Assembly (NCBI RefSeq): GCF_002777965.1
Contig: NZ_NGVR01000021.1
Span: forward strand, 212,558-276,557
Length of the DNA: 64,000 bases
DNA from: Proteus columbae
Lineage (GTDB): Bacteria > Pseudomonadota > Gammaproteobacteria > Enterobacterales > Enterobacteriaceae
Reading direction: 5' to 3'
Under the pieces are notes generated by a model. That model saw only the letters and a list, made by a program, of their open reading frames with translations, was not told the origin of the DNA and made no database searches. Both the position numbers and the translations under genes were made by a program. Below, one piece after another: positions 46,819 to 60,856 of this stretch. Numbering within the stretch: the stretch's first letter is position 1; every line of letters starts with the position of its first letter.

Positions 46819-47514
46819 TTAGTCTTTTAATTTATCCAACATCGCTGTCACCATTAAGCTTGATTGTTCTGCTGCAACAGATAAAAACTCATCAAAACTT
46901 AAGTGCGATTCTTTATCGGCTACATCAGAAATAGCACGCACGACAACAAATGGCGTGCCAAATTGATGGCAAACATGGCCAATTGCGGTTGATTCCATTT
47001 CTACGGCTGCAACATCTGGGAATGTGCGACGAATACGAGCCAAAGGTTCAGCACCATTAATAAAGGCATCACCACTACAAATTAAACCACGAACAGCATT
47101 TAATTTTAGCGATTCAATACATTCTTCTGCTATTTGAACAAGCTTAGGTTCAGCAATAAAAGCAGGAGGACATTGTGCCATTTGACCTGGTTCATAACCA
47201 AATGCAGTAACATCTGCATCGTGATAACGAACTTCCGTTGAAACAACGATATCACCGACATTTAATCTTGAGTCTAAGCCACCCGCAGAGCCAGTATTAA
47301 TTACGACATCAGGACGAAAATGCTCAAGTAATAATGTTGTGCCAATCGCGGCCGCAACTTTACCAATACCTGATTTTAATAATGCAACATCAACACCGTT
47401 GATTGTGCCTGTATAGATTTCACAACCGCCATGCGATAAGATTTGGCAATCTTCAATTTTCTCACGCAGAAGTGTGACTTCTTGCTCCATTGCACCTATT
47501 ACGCCAACTCTCAT
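46819..47514 (-). CDS. mtnN: 5'-methylthioadenosine/S-adenosylhomocysteine nucleosidase MtnN
   Basis: Cleaves MTA, SAH and 5'-deoxyadenosine to adenine and a sugar; its action on SAH feeds LuxS. The 231 residues contain E12 (GAMEQE), the [11 protein letters not shown] ribose/phosphate loop, [13 protein letters not shown] (Glu of the ribose site) and the catalytic Asp in [10 protein letters not shown]. Upstream of btuF in the same direction, divergent from dgt. Confidence 0.96.
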   Translation of the reverse strand: MRVGVIGAMEQEVTLLREKIEDCQILSHGGCEIYTGTINGVDVALLKSGIGKVAAAIGTTLLLEHFRPDVVINTGSAGGLDSRLNVGDIVVSTEVRYHDADVTAFGYEPGQMAQCPPAFIAEPKLVQIAEECIESLKLNAVRGLICSGDAFINGAEPLARIRRTFPDVAAVEMESTAIGHVCHQFGTPFVVVRAISDVADKESHLSFDEFLSVAAEQSSLMVTAMLDKLKD

Positions 47515-47641
47515 TGTGTCATACTCACTTGTAGGTTAATAATAAATAGAAATTTAAATAGAGTTTAACATCTATCGGAAAAACACGATATAACACAAAG
47601 AATAGAGAATTCGTTTCATCGAAACCAGAAAGAGGACAGAA

Positions 47642-49150
47642 ATGATCGATTTTAAGCTGAAGTTAAATTATCAACGCAAATATAACAGCAGTGATATCGA
47701 TATTAACGATGAAATACAGGTTTCTCGTCAATTTGAAAGTGATCGTGGACGTATTATTAACTCAGCAGCTATTCGCCGTTTACAACAAAAAACGCAAGTC
47801 TTTCCCTTAGAACAAAATTCAGCAGTACGTAGCCGCCTTACTCATTCTCTTGAAGTTCAACAAATTGGGCGTTATATCGCAAAACAAATTATTGGTGAAT
47901 TAAAAAAGCAAAATAAGCTTGAAGCCTATGGCTTAATTGATCGTATCGATAGCCTTGAGAGTTTAATTGAGATGGCGTGTTTAATGCACGATATTGGTAA
48001 TCCACCTTTTGGTCATTTTGGTGAAGCTGCGATTAAACATTGGTTTCAAAAAATATTATCACCAGAGGCGACTGCCGAATTCGATAGTTGTCCTTTTATT
48101 CCTATGCAGTATTCAGCTAAAGTGCAATTAAATGAATTGCGACAAACTTTACGCCAAGATTTATGTCAATTTGAAGGAAATGCTCAAGCTATTCGAATGG
48201 CGCACCATTTGCTTAAATTGAATTTAACCTATGCGCAAATTGGCTGTGTATTAAAATATACTCGTCCAGCTTATTGGCAAGGTGAAATCCCCAAAGAATA
48301 TAGCTATTTAATGAAAAAACCGGGGTATTACTGGTCTGAATTAGAATTCGTAAAAGAAGTACAAGAAAAATTAAATATGGGAGAATTTTGTCGTTTTCCA
48401 CTCACTTATATTATGGAGGCAGCCGACGACATCTCTTATTGCATTGCGGATTTAGATGATGCAGTAGAAAAAGGGATTTTTGATATCAACCGTCTTGTTC
48501 AGCTGTTACGAGATGCATGGCGTGAAAATGGTGATATAACCGACGGTGATTTATTCGATATTACGGTGAATCGTGCTTATAAAAAAGTTGATCAAAATGA
48601 AGCCAAACGCAGTATGCAAGATCAGTTTTTTATGTATTTACGAGTTTATATTACAGGAAAATTAGTCCCTTATACGGCATACCGTTTTATAAAAAATATC
48701 TCTCAAGTTTATGAAGGGAGCTTTAACCACGCCTTATTGGAAGGAAATAGTGCTGAGCATCGGTTATTAACAACATTAAAAAGTGTTGCTAAAAAATGGG
48801 TGTTTAGCCATCCTGAAGTTGAAGAGCTTGAAATGAAAGGATATCGCGTGATCAGTGGATTACTCGATATCTATAAGCCCTTGCTTTTATTATCAACTGA
48901 AGATTTTTTAAGATTGCATAAATATAACGAACATCCTAAATATGTCATTGAGACGCGTTTATATCATAAGCTTTCTGTTAAACATAAACTGGCTTATAAC
49001 GAAATGTTAGAAAAGCTAAATGATATAAATACTGAAAGAGGAAAAATTTTAGAGTTTTATTATCGCACAAGATTAATTCAAGATTATATCAGCGGAATGA
49101 CAGATCATTATGCTTATGAAGAATATAGAAAATTAATGGTTTGTGATTGA
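47642..49150 (+). CDS. dgt: Deoxyguanosinetriphosphate triphosphohydrolase Dgt
   Basis: Hydrolyses dGTP to deoxyguanosine and triphosphate. The 502 residues carry the HD-domain metal ligands: [13 protein letters not shown] (His), [17 protein letters not shown] (HD pair) and [13 protein letters not shown] (Asp). The length matches E. coli Dgt (505). GAAAGAGGA stands before the ATG at 47642. dNTPases like this can also limit phage replication. Confidence 0.95.
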   Translation: MIDFKLKLNYQRKYNSSDIDINDEIQVSRQFESDRGRIINSAAIRRLQQKTQVFPLEQNSAVRSRLTHSLEVQQIGRYIAKQIIGELKKQNKLEAYGLIDRIDSLESLIEMACLMHDIGNPPFGHFGEAAIKHWFQKILSPEATAEFDSCPFIPMQYSAKVQLNELRQTLRQDLCQFEGNAQAIRMAHHLLKLNLTYAQIGCVLKYTRPAYWQGEIPKEYSYLMKKPGYYWSELEFVKEVQEKLNMGEFCRFPLTYIMEAADDISYCIADLDDAVEKGIFDINRLVQLLRDAWRENGDITDGDLFDITVNRAYKKVDQNEAKRSMQDQFFMYLRVYITGKLVPYTAYRFIKNISQVYEGSFNHALLEGNSAEHRLLTTLKSVAKKWVFSHPEVEELEMKGYRVISGLLDIYKPLLLLSTEDFLRLHKYNEHPKYVIETRLYHKLSVKHKLAYNEMLEKLNDINTERGKILEFYYRTRLIQDYISGMTDHYAYEEYRKLMVCD

Positions 49151-49539
49151 TTTGTGAACATTAAGAAAAACGCTATCTAATTGATTGGTGATAATTTTTA
49201 GACTTTTCTTAGTGATAATAAAGATTTATTAAAATAACAGAAAATAGATGTTATTAATTGTAAATATATTCAATATAAAAGTTATATATAATATTTGTTA
49301 GTTATAGAACAATATAAAATCCATAAAGCGAGTGTCTTAGGTTGTTATCATTAAAAGTTTTCTCAAATTAACAAAAATATTGCTTATATCAGTTAAGTAA
49401 ATAACTTGTTCGATGTTATACTCTCCCAATGTTTTCTTCTGAAATGCATAGTCATTCATGTAACGCTGAAAAACATACAGCGTATTCTAAAACGATGTCA
49501 TTTCACTGTTAATCCGTCATTGATACTTAATTTAATACT
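49151..49539. other. AT-rich intergenic region between dgt and rlmD
   Basis: About 390 bp. It is AT-rich, with an extended -10-like TGTTATACT at 49414-49422 that could serve rlmD and relA. It is also a synteny joint: in E. coli dgt is followed by degP, and rlmD has barA upstream, so the two blocks are joined differently here. I see no gene or RNA. Confidence 0.55.
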
Positions 49540-50865
49540 ATGGTGCAGTTTTATTCTCCTAAAAAACGTCCTGTGAAAAAACAGGCAACAACTCTGGAAG
49601 TGACCGCCAGTGCATTGGATGCAAATGGTCAAGGTATTGCTCATGCTGAGGGCAAAACGATTTTTGTAAAAGGACTACTCCCACAAGAAACTGCTCGTAT
49701 TCGTTTAACAGAAGAAAAGCGCCAGTTTGCTAAAGGCGAGGTTATTAAACGTTTGACTACCAGCGAACAGCGTATAGCGCCTCATTGTGAATATTATGAG
49801 CGTTGTGGTGGTTGTCAGCAGCAGCATGTGCCTATTGCGCTACAACGTACAACAAAAGCGGGTGTGTTATCGCACCTTATTAAGCGTGAAACTGGTGTGA
49901 TTATTTCAGCCGAGCCTGTGATTGCGGGTGCTGAATATGGTTATCGTCGTAGAGCAAGGTTGGGATTACGTTATCAAGCTGAAAAAGGCTTGGTAATGGG
50001 ATTTCGTCAAGAGCGCTCTAATGATTTGGTCATGATAAAAAAATGCCCAGTATTAAAACCTCAGTTAAATGATTTATTGTCTCCTCTTTGGACATGCCTT
50101 AAAAAATTAACATCAGTACGTGATTTAGGGCATGTTGAAATGGTGCTTGCCGATAATGGACCATTGGTGATTTTACGTCATTTATCACCATTACCTGAAA
50201 GTGATAAACAGAGTTTGCGTGATTTCTCTCAAACTCATCAAGTTACGATGTATCTTGCAGGTGATAATAGCGAGATAGCACGATTAACTTCAATTGAGAA
50301 GGAACCCTTTTATCAAATAGAAGGTCTTAATTTACGTTTTGCACCCACTGATTTTATTCAAGTGAATGATGAAATAAATCCTAAGATGGTTGCTCAAGCC
50401 ATTGAGTGGCTTGATTTATCGCCAGAAGATCGCGTGTTAGATCTGTTTTGCGGTATGGGGAATTTTACCTTACCTATCGCAAAACGTGTCAGTGAAGTGG
50501 TAGGTATAGAAGGTGTGCCCGCACTGGTTGAAATGGCGAAACAGAATGCAGAACTAAACCAATTAGGTAATGCACATTTTTGGCACGCAGATTTATCCGC
50601 TGATTTTTCTGCGATGTCGTGGTCGAAAGAAGGATTTAACAAAGTGTTGTTAGATCCAGCAAGAGCAGGGGCTTTGGAGGTAATGTCACATATTGTGAAG
50701 TTATCCGCAGAAAAAATCGTGTATGTCTCCTGTAATCCGACCACGTTAGCCAGAGATAGTAAGATATTATTAGATTCTGGATATCAGCTAACCGGTTTAA
50801 AAATGTTGGATATGTTTCCACAAACGGGTCATCTGGAATCAATGGCACTGTTTAGTCGAAAATAA
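49540..50865 (+). CDS. rlmD: 23S rRNA (uracil-1939-C5)-methyltransferase RlmD
   Basis: Methylates U1939 of 23S rRNA using SAM. The 441 residues have an N-terminal TRAM domain (about 15-72), the [4Fe-4S] cysteines C83, C89 and C92 plus one in KKCPVLKPQ, the SAM motif [13 protein letters not shown] and the catalytic cysteine in [13 protein letters not shown]. The length is close to E. coli (433). relA follows 71 bp downstream. Confidence 0.95.
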   Translation: MVQFYSPKKRPVKKQATTLEVTASALDANGQGIAHAEGKTIFVKGLLPQETARIRLTEEKRQFAKGEVIKRLTTSEQRIAPHCEYYERCGGCQQQHVPIALQRTTKAGVLSHLIKRETGVIISAEPVIAGAEYGYRRRARLGLRYQAEKGLVMGFRQERSNDLVMIKKCPVLKPQLNDLLSPLWTCLKKLTSVRDLGHVEMVLADNGPLVILRHLSPLPESDKQSLRDFSQTHQVTMYLAGDNSEIARLTSIEKEPFYQIEGLNLRFAPTDFIQVNDEINPKMVAQAIEWLDLSPEDRVLDLFCGMGNFTLPIAKRVSEVVGIEGVPALVEMAKQNAELNQLGNAHFWHADLSADFSAMSWSKEGFNKVLLDPARAGALEVMSHIVKLSAEKIVYVSCNPTTLARDSKILLDSGYQLTGLKMLDMFPQTGHLESMALFSRK

Positions 50866-50936
50866 ATTTAGTCGAAAATAAACAGTTAGCCAGTAAATAA
50901 GTCGCAAATAAGATTTATACCGTGTAGGGAGAGAAT

Positions 50937-53174
50937 ATGGTTGCAGTAAGAAGTGCTCACTTAACACCTGCAGGAGAGTTTGCTGTTGATAAATGGGTCA
51001 ACAGCTTGAACTTAACCCATGTCAATGCGGGTAGTGAAATCATGCAAACCTGGGAATACTGCCATCGTACTGTTCAAGGGCGTGAAGATGCCGAACTGCT
51101 ATTGTGGCGTGGTGTTGAAATGGTTGAGCTTCTTTCGACACTAAGCATGGATAAAGACAGCATGAGGGCGGCGCTTCTTTTCCCACTTGCTGAAGAAAAT
51201 CTTATTGATCAGGAAATCGTTACTGAACATTTTGGTGATGCGATTTGGAGCTTAGTACGCGGTGTAATGGAAATGGACGCCATACGCCAGTTAAAAGCAA
51301 CGCATACCAATGAAACAAGCTCTGTTCAGGTGGATAATGTTCGCCGTATGTTGTTATCTATGGTGGAAGATTTCCGTTGTGTGGTCATCAAACTTTCAGA
51401 GCGTATTGCGCATTTACGAGAAGTGAAAGATGCCACAGAAGATGAGCGCGTACTGGCTGCAAAAGAGTGTTTTAATATTTATGCTCCATTAGCCAACCGA
51501 TTAGGTATTGGGCAATTAAAATGGGAACTTGAGGATTTCTGTTTCCGTTATCTTCATCCTGATGAATATAAGAAAATAGCCAGCTTGCTTCATGAGCGTC
51601 GTATCGACCGCGAACAGTATATTGATAATTTTGTCAGTACGGTACGCGGTTATATGAAAGAAGAGAATGTTGATGTAGATATCTATGGTCGTCCCAAACA
51701 TATCTATAGTATCTGGCGCAAAATGAAGAAAAAGAATCTCGCATTTGATGAATTATTTGATGTGAGAGCGGTACGTATTGTCGTTGAGCGCCTTCAAGAT
51801 TGCTATGCGGCATTAGGGATCGTGCATACTCATTTCCGTCATTTACCTGATGAATTCGATGATTACGTCGCAAATCCAAAGCCAAATGGCTATCAATCTA
51901 TTCATACCGTTGTGTTAGGACCAGAAGGTAAAACGGTTGAAATTCAAATTCGTACTCGCCAAATGCATGAAGATGCAGAATTGGGTGTGGCTGCGCACTG
52001 GAAATATAAAGAAGGTGCAACAGGCGCTGCGACGAAAGGCGGTACAGGCAGTTATGAAAACCGTATTGCGTGGTTACGTAAACTGATTGCATGGCAAGAA
52101 GAGATGGCGGATTCTGGCGAAATGCTGGATGAAGTTCGTAGTCAAGTCTTTGATGATAGGGTTTATGTGTTTACGCCAAAAGGTGACGTGGTTGATTTAC
52201 CTGCGGGTTCTACACCGCTTGATTTTGCATATCATATTCACAGTGATGTGGGGCACCGTTGTATTGGGGCAAAAATTGGCGGACGTATTGTGCCATTTAG
52301 CTATCAATTACAGATGGGCGACCAAATTGAAGTTATTACGCAAAAACATCCAAATCCAAGCCGCGATTGGTTAAATCCTAACTTAGGTTATGTCACGACA
52401 AGCCGTGGGCGTGCGAAAATTCACAATTGGTTCCGTAAGCAAGATCGCGATAAAAATATTCTTGCTGGGCGTCAGATTTTAGATAACGAATTGGCGCATA
52501 TGGATATCAACATGAAAGAAGCAGAAAAACTGCTGATTGCACGTTATAACGTGCACAGTGTTGATGAAGTATTAGCAGGTATTGGTGTGGGTGATATCCG
52601 AATCAACCAATTAGTGAACTTTATTCAAAGTAAATTGAATAAAGCCACCGCGGAAGATGAAGATAAAGAGGCACTGCGAACACTCGAAAGCAAAACACCA
52701 GCACCAAGAACCACGGGTTCAGGCGGTAGTATTGTCGTTGAAGGTGTGGGTAACTTAATGCATCACATTGCGCGTTGTTGCCAGCCTATTCCGGGTGACA
52801 ATATTGTCGGTTTTATTACTAAAGGGCGTGGTATTTCGATTCACCGAGCTGACTGTGAGCAACTTGCTGAATTACTTTCTCATGCACCAGAGCGTATTGT
52901 TGATGCAGTATGGGGAGAGAATTATTCCAGTGGTTATTCATTAGTGGTTCGTGTTGTTGCCAATGATCGTAGTGGGTTATTACGCGATATCACGACAATT
53001 TTAGCCAATGAAAAAGTCAACGTACTTGGTGTGAGTAGCCGTAGTGATGTGAAGCAACAAATTGCAACCATCGATATGAATATTGAGATTTATAATCTCC
53101 AAGTATTAGGTCGTATATTGGCAAAACTTAATCAGTTGCCTGATGTGATAGAAGCGAAACGCTTTTCTCACTAA
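50937..53174 (+). CDS. relA: (p)ppGpp synthetase RelA
   Basis: Ribosome-bound synthetase that makes (p)ppGpp on amino-acid starvation. The 745 residues (E. coli 744) have an N-terminal pseudo-hydrolase domain lacking the HD pair, the synthetase domain (YGRPKHIYSIWRKM, FDELFDVRAVRIV, PKPNGYQSIHTVV), a TGS domain (VFTPKGDVVDLPAGSTPLDF), a zinc-finger-like HHIARCCQPIPGD and a C-terminal ACT/RRM domain. GGAGAG precedes the ATG. Confidence 0.96.
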   Translation: MVAVRSAHLTPAGEFAVDKWVNSLNLTHVNAGSEIMQTWEYCHRTVQGREDAELLLWRGVEMVELLSTLSMDKDSMRAALLFPLAEENLIDQEIVTEHFGDAIWSLVRGVMEMDAIRQLKATHTNETSSVQVDNVRRMLLSMVEDFRCVVIKLSERIAHLREVKDATEDERVLAAKECFNIYAPLANRLGIGQLKWELEDFCFRYLHPDEYKKIASLLHERRIDREQYIDNFVSTVRGYMKEENVDVDIYGRPKHIYSIWRKMKKKNLAFDELFDVRAVRIVVERLQDCYAALGIVHTHFRHLPDEFDDYVANPKPNGYQSIHTVVLGPEGKTVEIQIRTRQMHEDAELGVAAHWKYKEGATGAATKGGTGSYENRIAWLRKLIAWQEEMADSGEMLDEVRSQVFDDRVYVFTPKGDVVDLPAGSTPLDFAYHIHSDVGHRCIGAKIGGRIVPFSYQLQMGDQIEVITQKHPNPSRDWLNPNLGYVTTSRGRAKIHNWFRKQDRDKNILAGRQILDNELAHMDINMKEAEKLLIARYNVHSVDEVLAGIGVGDIRINQLVNFIQSKLNKATAEDEDKEALRTLESKTPAPRTTGSGGSIVVEGVGNLMHHIARCCQPIPGDNIVGFITKGRGISIHRADCEQLAELLSHAPERIVDAVWGENYSSGYSLVVRVVANDRSGLLRDITTILANEKVNVLGVSSRSDVKQQIATIDMNIEIYNLQVLGRILAKLNQLPDVIEAKRFSH

Positions 53175-53192
53175 AATATTAAAATGATAAGA

Positions 53193-53223
53193 TGCCGAGA
53201 CAACTGTTCTCGGCATTTTTTTA
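53193..53223 (+). terminator. Terminator of relA
   Basis: ATGCCGAGA (53193-53201) pairs with TCTCGGCAT (53209-53217) and TTTTTTAT follows. It lies between relA and mazG, so mazG may need read-through or its own promoter. Confidence 0.85.
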
Positions 53224-53276
53224 TCTAGAAATGTGTTAAACAGGATAAAGCTAACTCTTATTTAAAAGGCAATATG

Positions 53277-54074
53277 ATGTCAGAAAATCGTGAAATCTTT
53301 CGTTTATTAGAAATTATGGCGCAACTACGTGATCCTAATACTGGATGTGAATGGGATAAAGTGCAGACTTTTGACACTATCGCACCTTATACATTAGAAG
53401 AAACTTATGAAGTGTTAGATGCTATTGCCCGTAAAGATTTTGCTGATCTAAAAGAAGAGTTAGGCGATTTACTTTATCAAGTGGTTTTTTATTCACGAAT
53501 GGCGCAAGAGCAAAATTTATTTGATTTTAATGATGTCTGCGAAGCCATTAGCAATAAATTAGAACGTCGCCATCCTCATATTTTTGCCTCTGAAAGTGAC
53601 AATAATTTATCAGCAGAAAAACATCGTTGGGAAAAGCTTAAAGCTCAAGAGCGTGAGGCAAAAGCTCAATTTTCATTATTAGATGATATTCCCGCTGCTT
53701 TACCCGCCTTAATGAAAGCAGAAAAAATCCAAAAGCGTTGTGCTTCTGTGGGGTTTGACTGGAATGAACTAGAGCCTGTTTTAGGTAAAGTTTATGAAGA
53801 AATTGATGAAGTGATGACTGAAGTAAAAAAAGAGCCTCAAGATGCCTCTCGAATTGAAGATGAGTTAGGTGATTTATTGTTTTCTGTGGTGAATTTATCG
53901 CGTCATTTAAAACAAAAACCGGAGCAAGCATTAAATCGAGCTTGTCGAAAATTCGAACAACGTTTTCGTTTTGTTGAAAAAACGCTCTCAGAAGAAGGTA
54001 TAGGCATAAAAAATGCCTCATTGGAAGAGATGGAGATCTGTTGGCAGAAAGCCAAAAGACAACAGGTTGAGTGA
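53277..54074 (+). CDS. mazG: Nucleoside triphosphate pyrophosphohydrolase MazG
   Basis: Hydrolyses NTPs and dNTPs to the monophosphates. Two MazG repeats are seen, with the metal-binding EExxE patterns LEETYEVLDAI...LKEELGDLLYQVVFYSRMA in the first and YEEIDEVMTEVKK...IEDELGDLLFSVVNLSRHL in the second. CEWDKVQTFDTIAPYTLEE at the N-terminus is typical. 265 residues from the second of two adjacent ATGs, close to E. coli (263). The mazEF toxin-antitoxin genes that lie between relA and mazG in E. coli are absent. Confidence 0.95.
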   Translation: MSENREIFRLLEIMAQLRDPNTGCEWDKVQTFDTIAPYTLEETYEVLDAIARKDFADLKEELGDLLYQVVFYSRMAQEQNLFDFNDVCEAISNKLERRHPHIFASESDNNLSAEKHRWEKLKAQEREAKAQFSLLDDIPAALPALMKAEKIQKRCASVGFDWNELEPVLGKVYEEIDEVMTEVKKEPQDASRIEDELGDLLFSVVNLSRHLKQKPEQALNRACRKFEQRFRFVEKTLSEEGIGIKNASLEEMEICWQKAKRQQVE

Positions 54075-54170
54075 ATTGTGACACGCAAATTAACGCCAGC
54101 GTGGCATAAAATGCGGTAAAAATAGTCTGTAACATCTCGTTCTTTCAGCTATTTTTATAAAAATTTTTAA

Positions 54171-54207
54171 AAAGCGAAATTATAAAAGGTAATTTCGTTT
54201 TTTTGTT
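54171..54207 (+). terminator. Terminator of mazG
   Basis: AAAGCGAAATTA (54171-54182) pairs with TAATTTCGTTTT (54190-54201), one G-U, followed by more T. It lies about 100 bp after the mazG stop. Confidence 0.8.
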
Positions 54208-57587
<3,380 letters not shown>

Positions 57588-57621
57588 TCTGCACCTTTGA
57601 TTAAAAAATCTTATTAATTTT

Positions 57622-57656
57622 AAAGGGGCGAACCTTGAGTTCGTCCCTTTTTTTTA
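57622..57656 (+). terminator. Terminator of eno
   Basis: AAAGGGGCGAAC (57622-57633) pairs with GTTCGTCCCTTT (57639-57650), one G-U, followed by TTTTTT. Confidence 0.9.
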
Positions 57657-57907
57657 GTTTTTTACGGAAAAAATAGAATATTTATTCTTAACACCTTTGA
57701 AAAAAGTGTGATGTGTAAGAGAAAATAGTGTTCAATTATTACTCTTTTATTAATAAATTGGTTAATTCTCGTGGATGAGATCTCAAATATAGCTTTTGCA
57801 CATTTTCAATGGAGAGAAATGTTTTTATATTTCACATATAACCTATTTCGTTAACAATTTAAGCTTAGTGAATCCAATGTTCATATCAGCTAATGTGGAG
57901 TATTATC
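57657..57907. other. AT-rich region before the anion transporter gene
   Basis: With the eno terminator, about 320 bp between eno and the transporter. It has AT-rich promoter-like sequence, and TGTGGAG stands before the ATG at 57908. No gene is seen. Confidence 0.5.
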
Positions 57908-59290
57908 ATGGACGCGTCCAATTTAGCCCCATCGGCGAAGTCTAGCCCGATAAACAAACGAGGGTTAATTATTCTGGCTATTGATGTGGTGTTATTACTA
58001 CTTTTGCTAGAATTTTTACCTTATGATCCAAAGGCCAATGCAGGTTTAGCATTAATGGTGTTTGTGGGTGTGTTATGGCTGACAGAAGCTATTCACGTTA
58101 CGATAACAGCACTATTTATACCTATATTAGCCGTTGTACTTGGGCTAATGAATACCAATGAGTCATTAAAATCATTTGCGAATCCCATCATTTTCTTATT
58201 CTTCGGTGGCTTTGCATTAGCGACAGCACTTCATATTCAAGGGCTAGATCGCTTAATTGCTAACCGCTTGCTGATGATTGCAAAAGGTAAACTTTCAATC
58301 GCGGTATTGCTGTTATTTGGTGTGACTGCATTACTCTCAATGTGGATAAGTAACACAGCAACAGCTGCGATGATGCTACCTTTAGTATTAGGTATTTTAT
58401 CTAACTTAGATATTCGTTCAGAGCGTAATACTTTTGTATTCGTATTATTAGGTGTCGCTTATAGTGCAAGTATCGGTGGTTTAGGTACATTGGTTGGTAG
58501 TCCTCCAAATGCGATTGCAGCAGCTCAACTGAATTTAGATTTCATTACATGGATGAAGTACGGTATTCCAATCATGTTGGTCTTATTGCCTATCATGTTT
58601 ATTGTGATGTACCTAATGTTGCGTCCTAACTTAAAACATAAATTTGACCTAAAATTAGAAGTGTTAGAGTGGAATAACAAACGTGTTATCACCATGATAA
58701 TCTTCTTAGTTACTGTATTTTGCTGGATCTTCAGCTCTTTTATCAGCAGTGCTTTTGGTGGTGTAAAAGATTTAGATACAGTCATTGCGGTCAGTGCAGC
58801 AATTGTTATCGGTGTAACAGGTGTAGCAAGCTGGAGCCAAATCCAAGAGAACACAGAATGGGGCGTGTTAATGCTGTTCGGTGGTGGTTTAACACTGAGC
58901 GCAATTTTACAATCTTCTGGTGCAAGCTTAGTTATGGCTGACTTTATGAAAGATACTTTCGGTAACAGTCATTGGTTTGTGATCATTCTTGCGGTAACAA
59001 CCTTTATTATTGTCTTAACTGAATTTACCAGTAATACCGCGAGTGCCGCGTTATTAGTACCTATCTTTGCAACAGTAGCACAAGCATTAGGTATGCCAGT
59101 TATGGCGTTGACGATGATTATCGGTATTGGTGCATCTTGTGCGTTCATGTTGCCTGTTGCAACCCCACCAAATGCGATTGTCTTTGGTTCAGGTTACATC
59201 AAACAAACTGAAATGGTACGTGTTGGTGGTGTACTAAACTTAGTGTGTATCTTAGTTATCTCTCTGTTTGCTTGGTTCTTCTGGCTATAA
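57908..59290 (+). CDS. DASS/SLC13-family anion (dicarboxylate) transporter
   Basis: Inner-membrane sodium- or proton-coupled transporter of 460 residues with about eleven hydrophobic segments. The two family signatures are seen: SNTATAAMMLPLVLGIL near residue 145 and TSNTASAALLVPIFA near 380, each with the Ser-Asn-Thr motif that binds a carboxylate and sodium. TEAIHVTITALFIPILAVVLG near residue 60 is also typical. Likely substrates are C4-dicarboxylates or citrate, with sulfate less likely; the sequence does not decide. GTG at 57893 is in frame, but the ATG at 57908 (MDASNLAPSAK) has the better ribosome binding site. Confidence 0.85.
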   Translation: MDASNLAPSAKSSPINKRGLIILAIDVVLLLLLLEFLPYDPKANAGLALMVFVGVLWLTEAIHVTITALFIPILAVVLGLMNTNESLKSFANPIIFLFFGGFALATALHIQGLDRLIANRLLMIAKGKLSIAVLLLFGVTALLSMWISNTATAAMMLPLVLGILSNLDIRSERNTFVFVLLGVAYSASIGGLGTLVGSPPNAIAAAQLNLDFITWMKYGIPIMLVLLPIMFIVMYLMLRPNLKHKFDLKLEVLEWNNKRVITMIIFLVTVFCWIFSSFISSAFGGVKDLDTVIAVSAAIVIGVTGVASWSQIQENTEWGVLMLFGGGLTLSAILQSSGASLVMADFMKDTFGNSHWFVIILAVTTFIIVLTEFTSNTASAALLVPIFATVAQALGMPVMALTMIIGIGASCAFMLPVATPPNAIVFGSGYIKQTEMVRVGGVLNLVCILVISLFAWFFWL

Positions 59291-59327
59291 GTTAGTTCGC
59301 TAAATTAATTAAATAGAGATAAAAATG

Positions 59328-59362
59328 AAGCGCTTGATAGTTAAATATCAGGCGCTTTTTTA
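59328..59362 (+). terminator. Terminator of the anion transporter gene
   Basis: AAGCGCTTGATA (59328-59339) pairs with TATCAGGCGCTT (59346-59357), one G-U, followed by TTTTTATT. Confidence 0.85.
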
Positions 59363-59370
59363 TTGGCAAT

Positions 59371-59424
59371 AAAAAAGCCATCTCCATTTATTACCTCTAA
59401 GGTCTTAAATATATTGATGGCTTT
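59371..59424 (-). terminator. Terminator of mltD
   Basis: AAAGCCATC (59374-59382) pairs with GATGGCTTT (59416-59424) with inner ACCT/AGGT pairing. On the minus strand TTTTTTATT follows. It starts 22 bp beyond the mltD stop. Confidence 0.75.
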
Positions 59425-59446
59425 AAAGAAGCTTAAGTACAGAAAA

Positions 59447-60781
59447 CTATTTTATATACAGTGTTAATTGAGTACCCGGTTTTAACATTTTAATGTCAGC
59501 GTTCCAGCTCATTAACTGCTTTAGGTTAATGCCGTGGCGACGGGCAATACTGTAATAAGAGTCACCTTGGCGTACTTTATAGTAGCTTGGTGAAGGTTTT
59601 GTTGGTTTCGTTGTCGTGGTATTACTGACACTACCTGCATTATGAATTTTTAATGTCTGACCAACTAGTAATGTGCTCTTTGCATTCAATCCATTAATAC
59701 GTTGTAAGTCTTTTACACTCATATTGTAGCGACGAGCAATAGCGTAAAACGAATCCCCTGAACGAACCTTATACACGCCTTCTTGCTTAATAGATTGGTT
59801 CGTTTTGGCAACAGCCAAGCGAATAGTTTCTAATACAGCTTCATCCTCAAAAGCGTTACGGAATTGGTCAAGCTTATTGCGAGGCAACATAATGACATGA
59901 GGGCCATTCGGTGCAGTTATTCCACGCTTATAGCCGGGGTTATAATCTTTCACGGTATTAATAGGTAACTGACTTAACTCAGCGACTTTATTTAACGTGA
60001 TTTGTTCGCCGACATCAAACGAGGCTAATGCTTTATCGCGATAGTTACTTTTTGGAAAAGTAATGGTTTGTTCGTTTTCACGAATAACTTTGCTCAATGC
60101 GAGAATTTTCGGCACATAATTCATCGTTTCTTTAGGTAAAGAAAGCGACCAATAGTCTGTTGGTAAGTTTTGACTCTCATTTGCCTTTATTGCTTGCATA
60201 ACACGGCCTTCACCTGCGTTATAAGCAGCAAGGGCAAGTGCCCAATCACTATCAAACATCACATACAAACGCTCTAGTAAATTAAGGGCAGCTTTAGTTG
60301 ATGCCATAACATCACGACGACCGTCATACCATTGGTTTTGTGCCAAACCATAATAATTACCGGTTATCGGCACAAATTGCCATAAACCTGCTGCATTTGC
60401 AGAAGAGGTAACATGGGGATTAAACGCACTTTCAACGACAGGAACAAGAGCAAGTTCCATCGGTAATTCACGTTTTTCAATTTCATCAATAATCGAATAC
60501 ATATAAGGTTCAGCGCGAGAGGCAACGCTCTGTATATGTTTGGGATTATTTAAAAAATATAATTCTTGCTGCGAGATCCTTTCATTTTCAGGGAGGTCCA
60601 TTTTTAATTCACTTACCACATAACCCCATAAATTGGTTTTTACATCATATTGAGGTTGGTGAGAAGTTGAAGTCCCTTTCGTTGATGTTGGTGTGATCGC
60701 AGACAAATTAGGTTTAATGTTCTCAGATTGCTGGCAGCCCGCCAATAGCAATAAGGAGAACAAAATCGCTTTTGTCTTCAT
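59447..60781 (-). CDS. mltD: Membrane-bound lytic murein transglycosylase D, MltD
   Basis: Outer-membrane lipoprotein that cleaves peptidoglycan glycan strands. The start is uncertain; MKTKAILFSLLLLAGCQQ from the ATG at 60781 aligns with E. coli MltD and has the lipobox LLAGC, giving 444 residues (E. coli 452). An alternative in-frame ATG is at 60796. The SLT domain has the catalytic Glu in PVVESAFNPHVTS and the AAYNAGEGRV motif. Two LysM repeats follow (YKVRSGDSFYAIARRYNM and YKVRQGDSYYSIARRHGI). gloB is upstream in the same direction. Confidence 0.93.
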   Translation of the reverse strand: MKTKAILFSLLLLAGCQQSENIKPNLSAITPTSTKGTSTSHQPQYDVKTNLWGYVVSELKMDLPENERISQQELYFLNNPKHIQSVASRAEPYMYSIIDEIEKRELPMELALVPVVESAFNPHVTSSANAAGLWQFVPITGNYYGLAQNQWYDGRRDVMASTKAALNLLERLYVMFDSDWALALAAYNAGEGRVMQAIKANESQNLPTDYWSLSLPKETMNYVPKILALSKVIRENEQTITFPKSNYRDKALASFDVGEQITLNKVAELSQLPINTVKDYNPGYKRGITAPNGPHVIMLPRNKLDQFRNAFEDEAVLETIRLAVAKTNQSIKQEGVYKVRSGDSFYAIARRYNMSVKDLQRINGLNAKSTLLVGQTLKIHNAGSVSNTTTTKPTKPSPSYYKVRQGDSYYSIARRHGINLKQLMSWNADIKMLKPGTQLTLYIK

Positions 60782-60856
60782 AATAGAAAAATTCATCCTG
60801 TGTGTTTTTTGAACCAAATGATACTTAGTGTGCCAAAATAAAACAATCAATAGAGA

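Noticed and set aside
53638..54135. 165-codon ORF antisense to mazG
   Set aside because: Shadow of mazG; low-complexity Leu/Phe-rich product and no translation signals.
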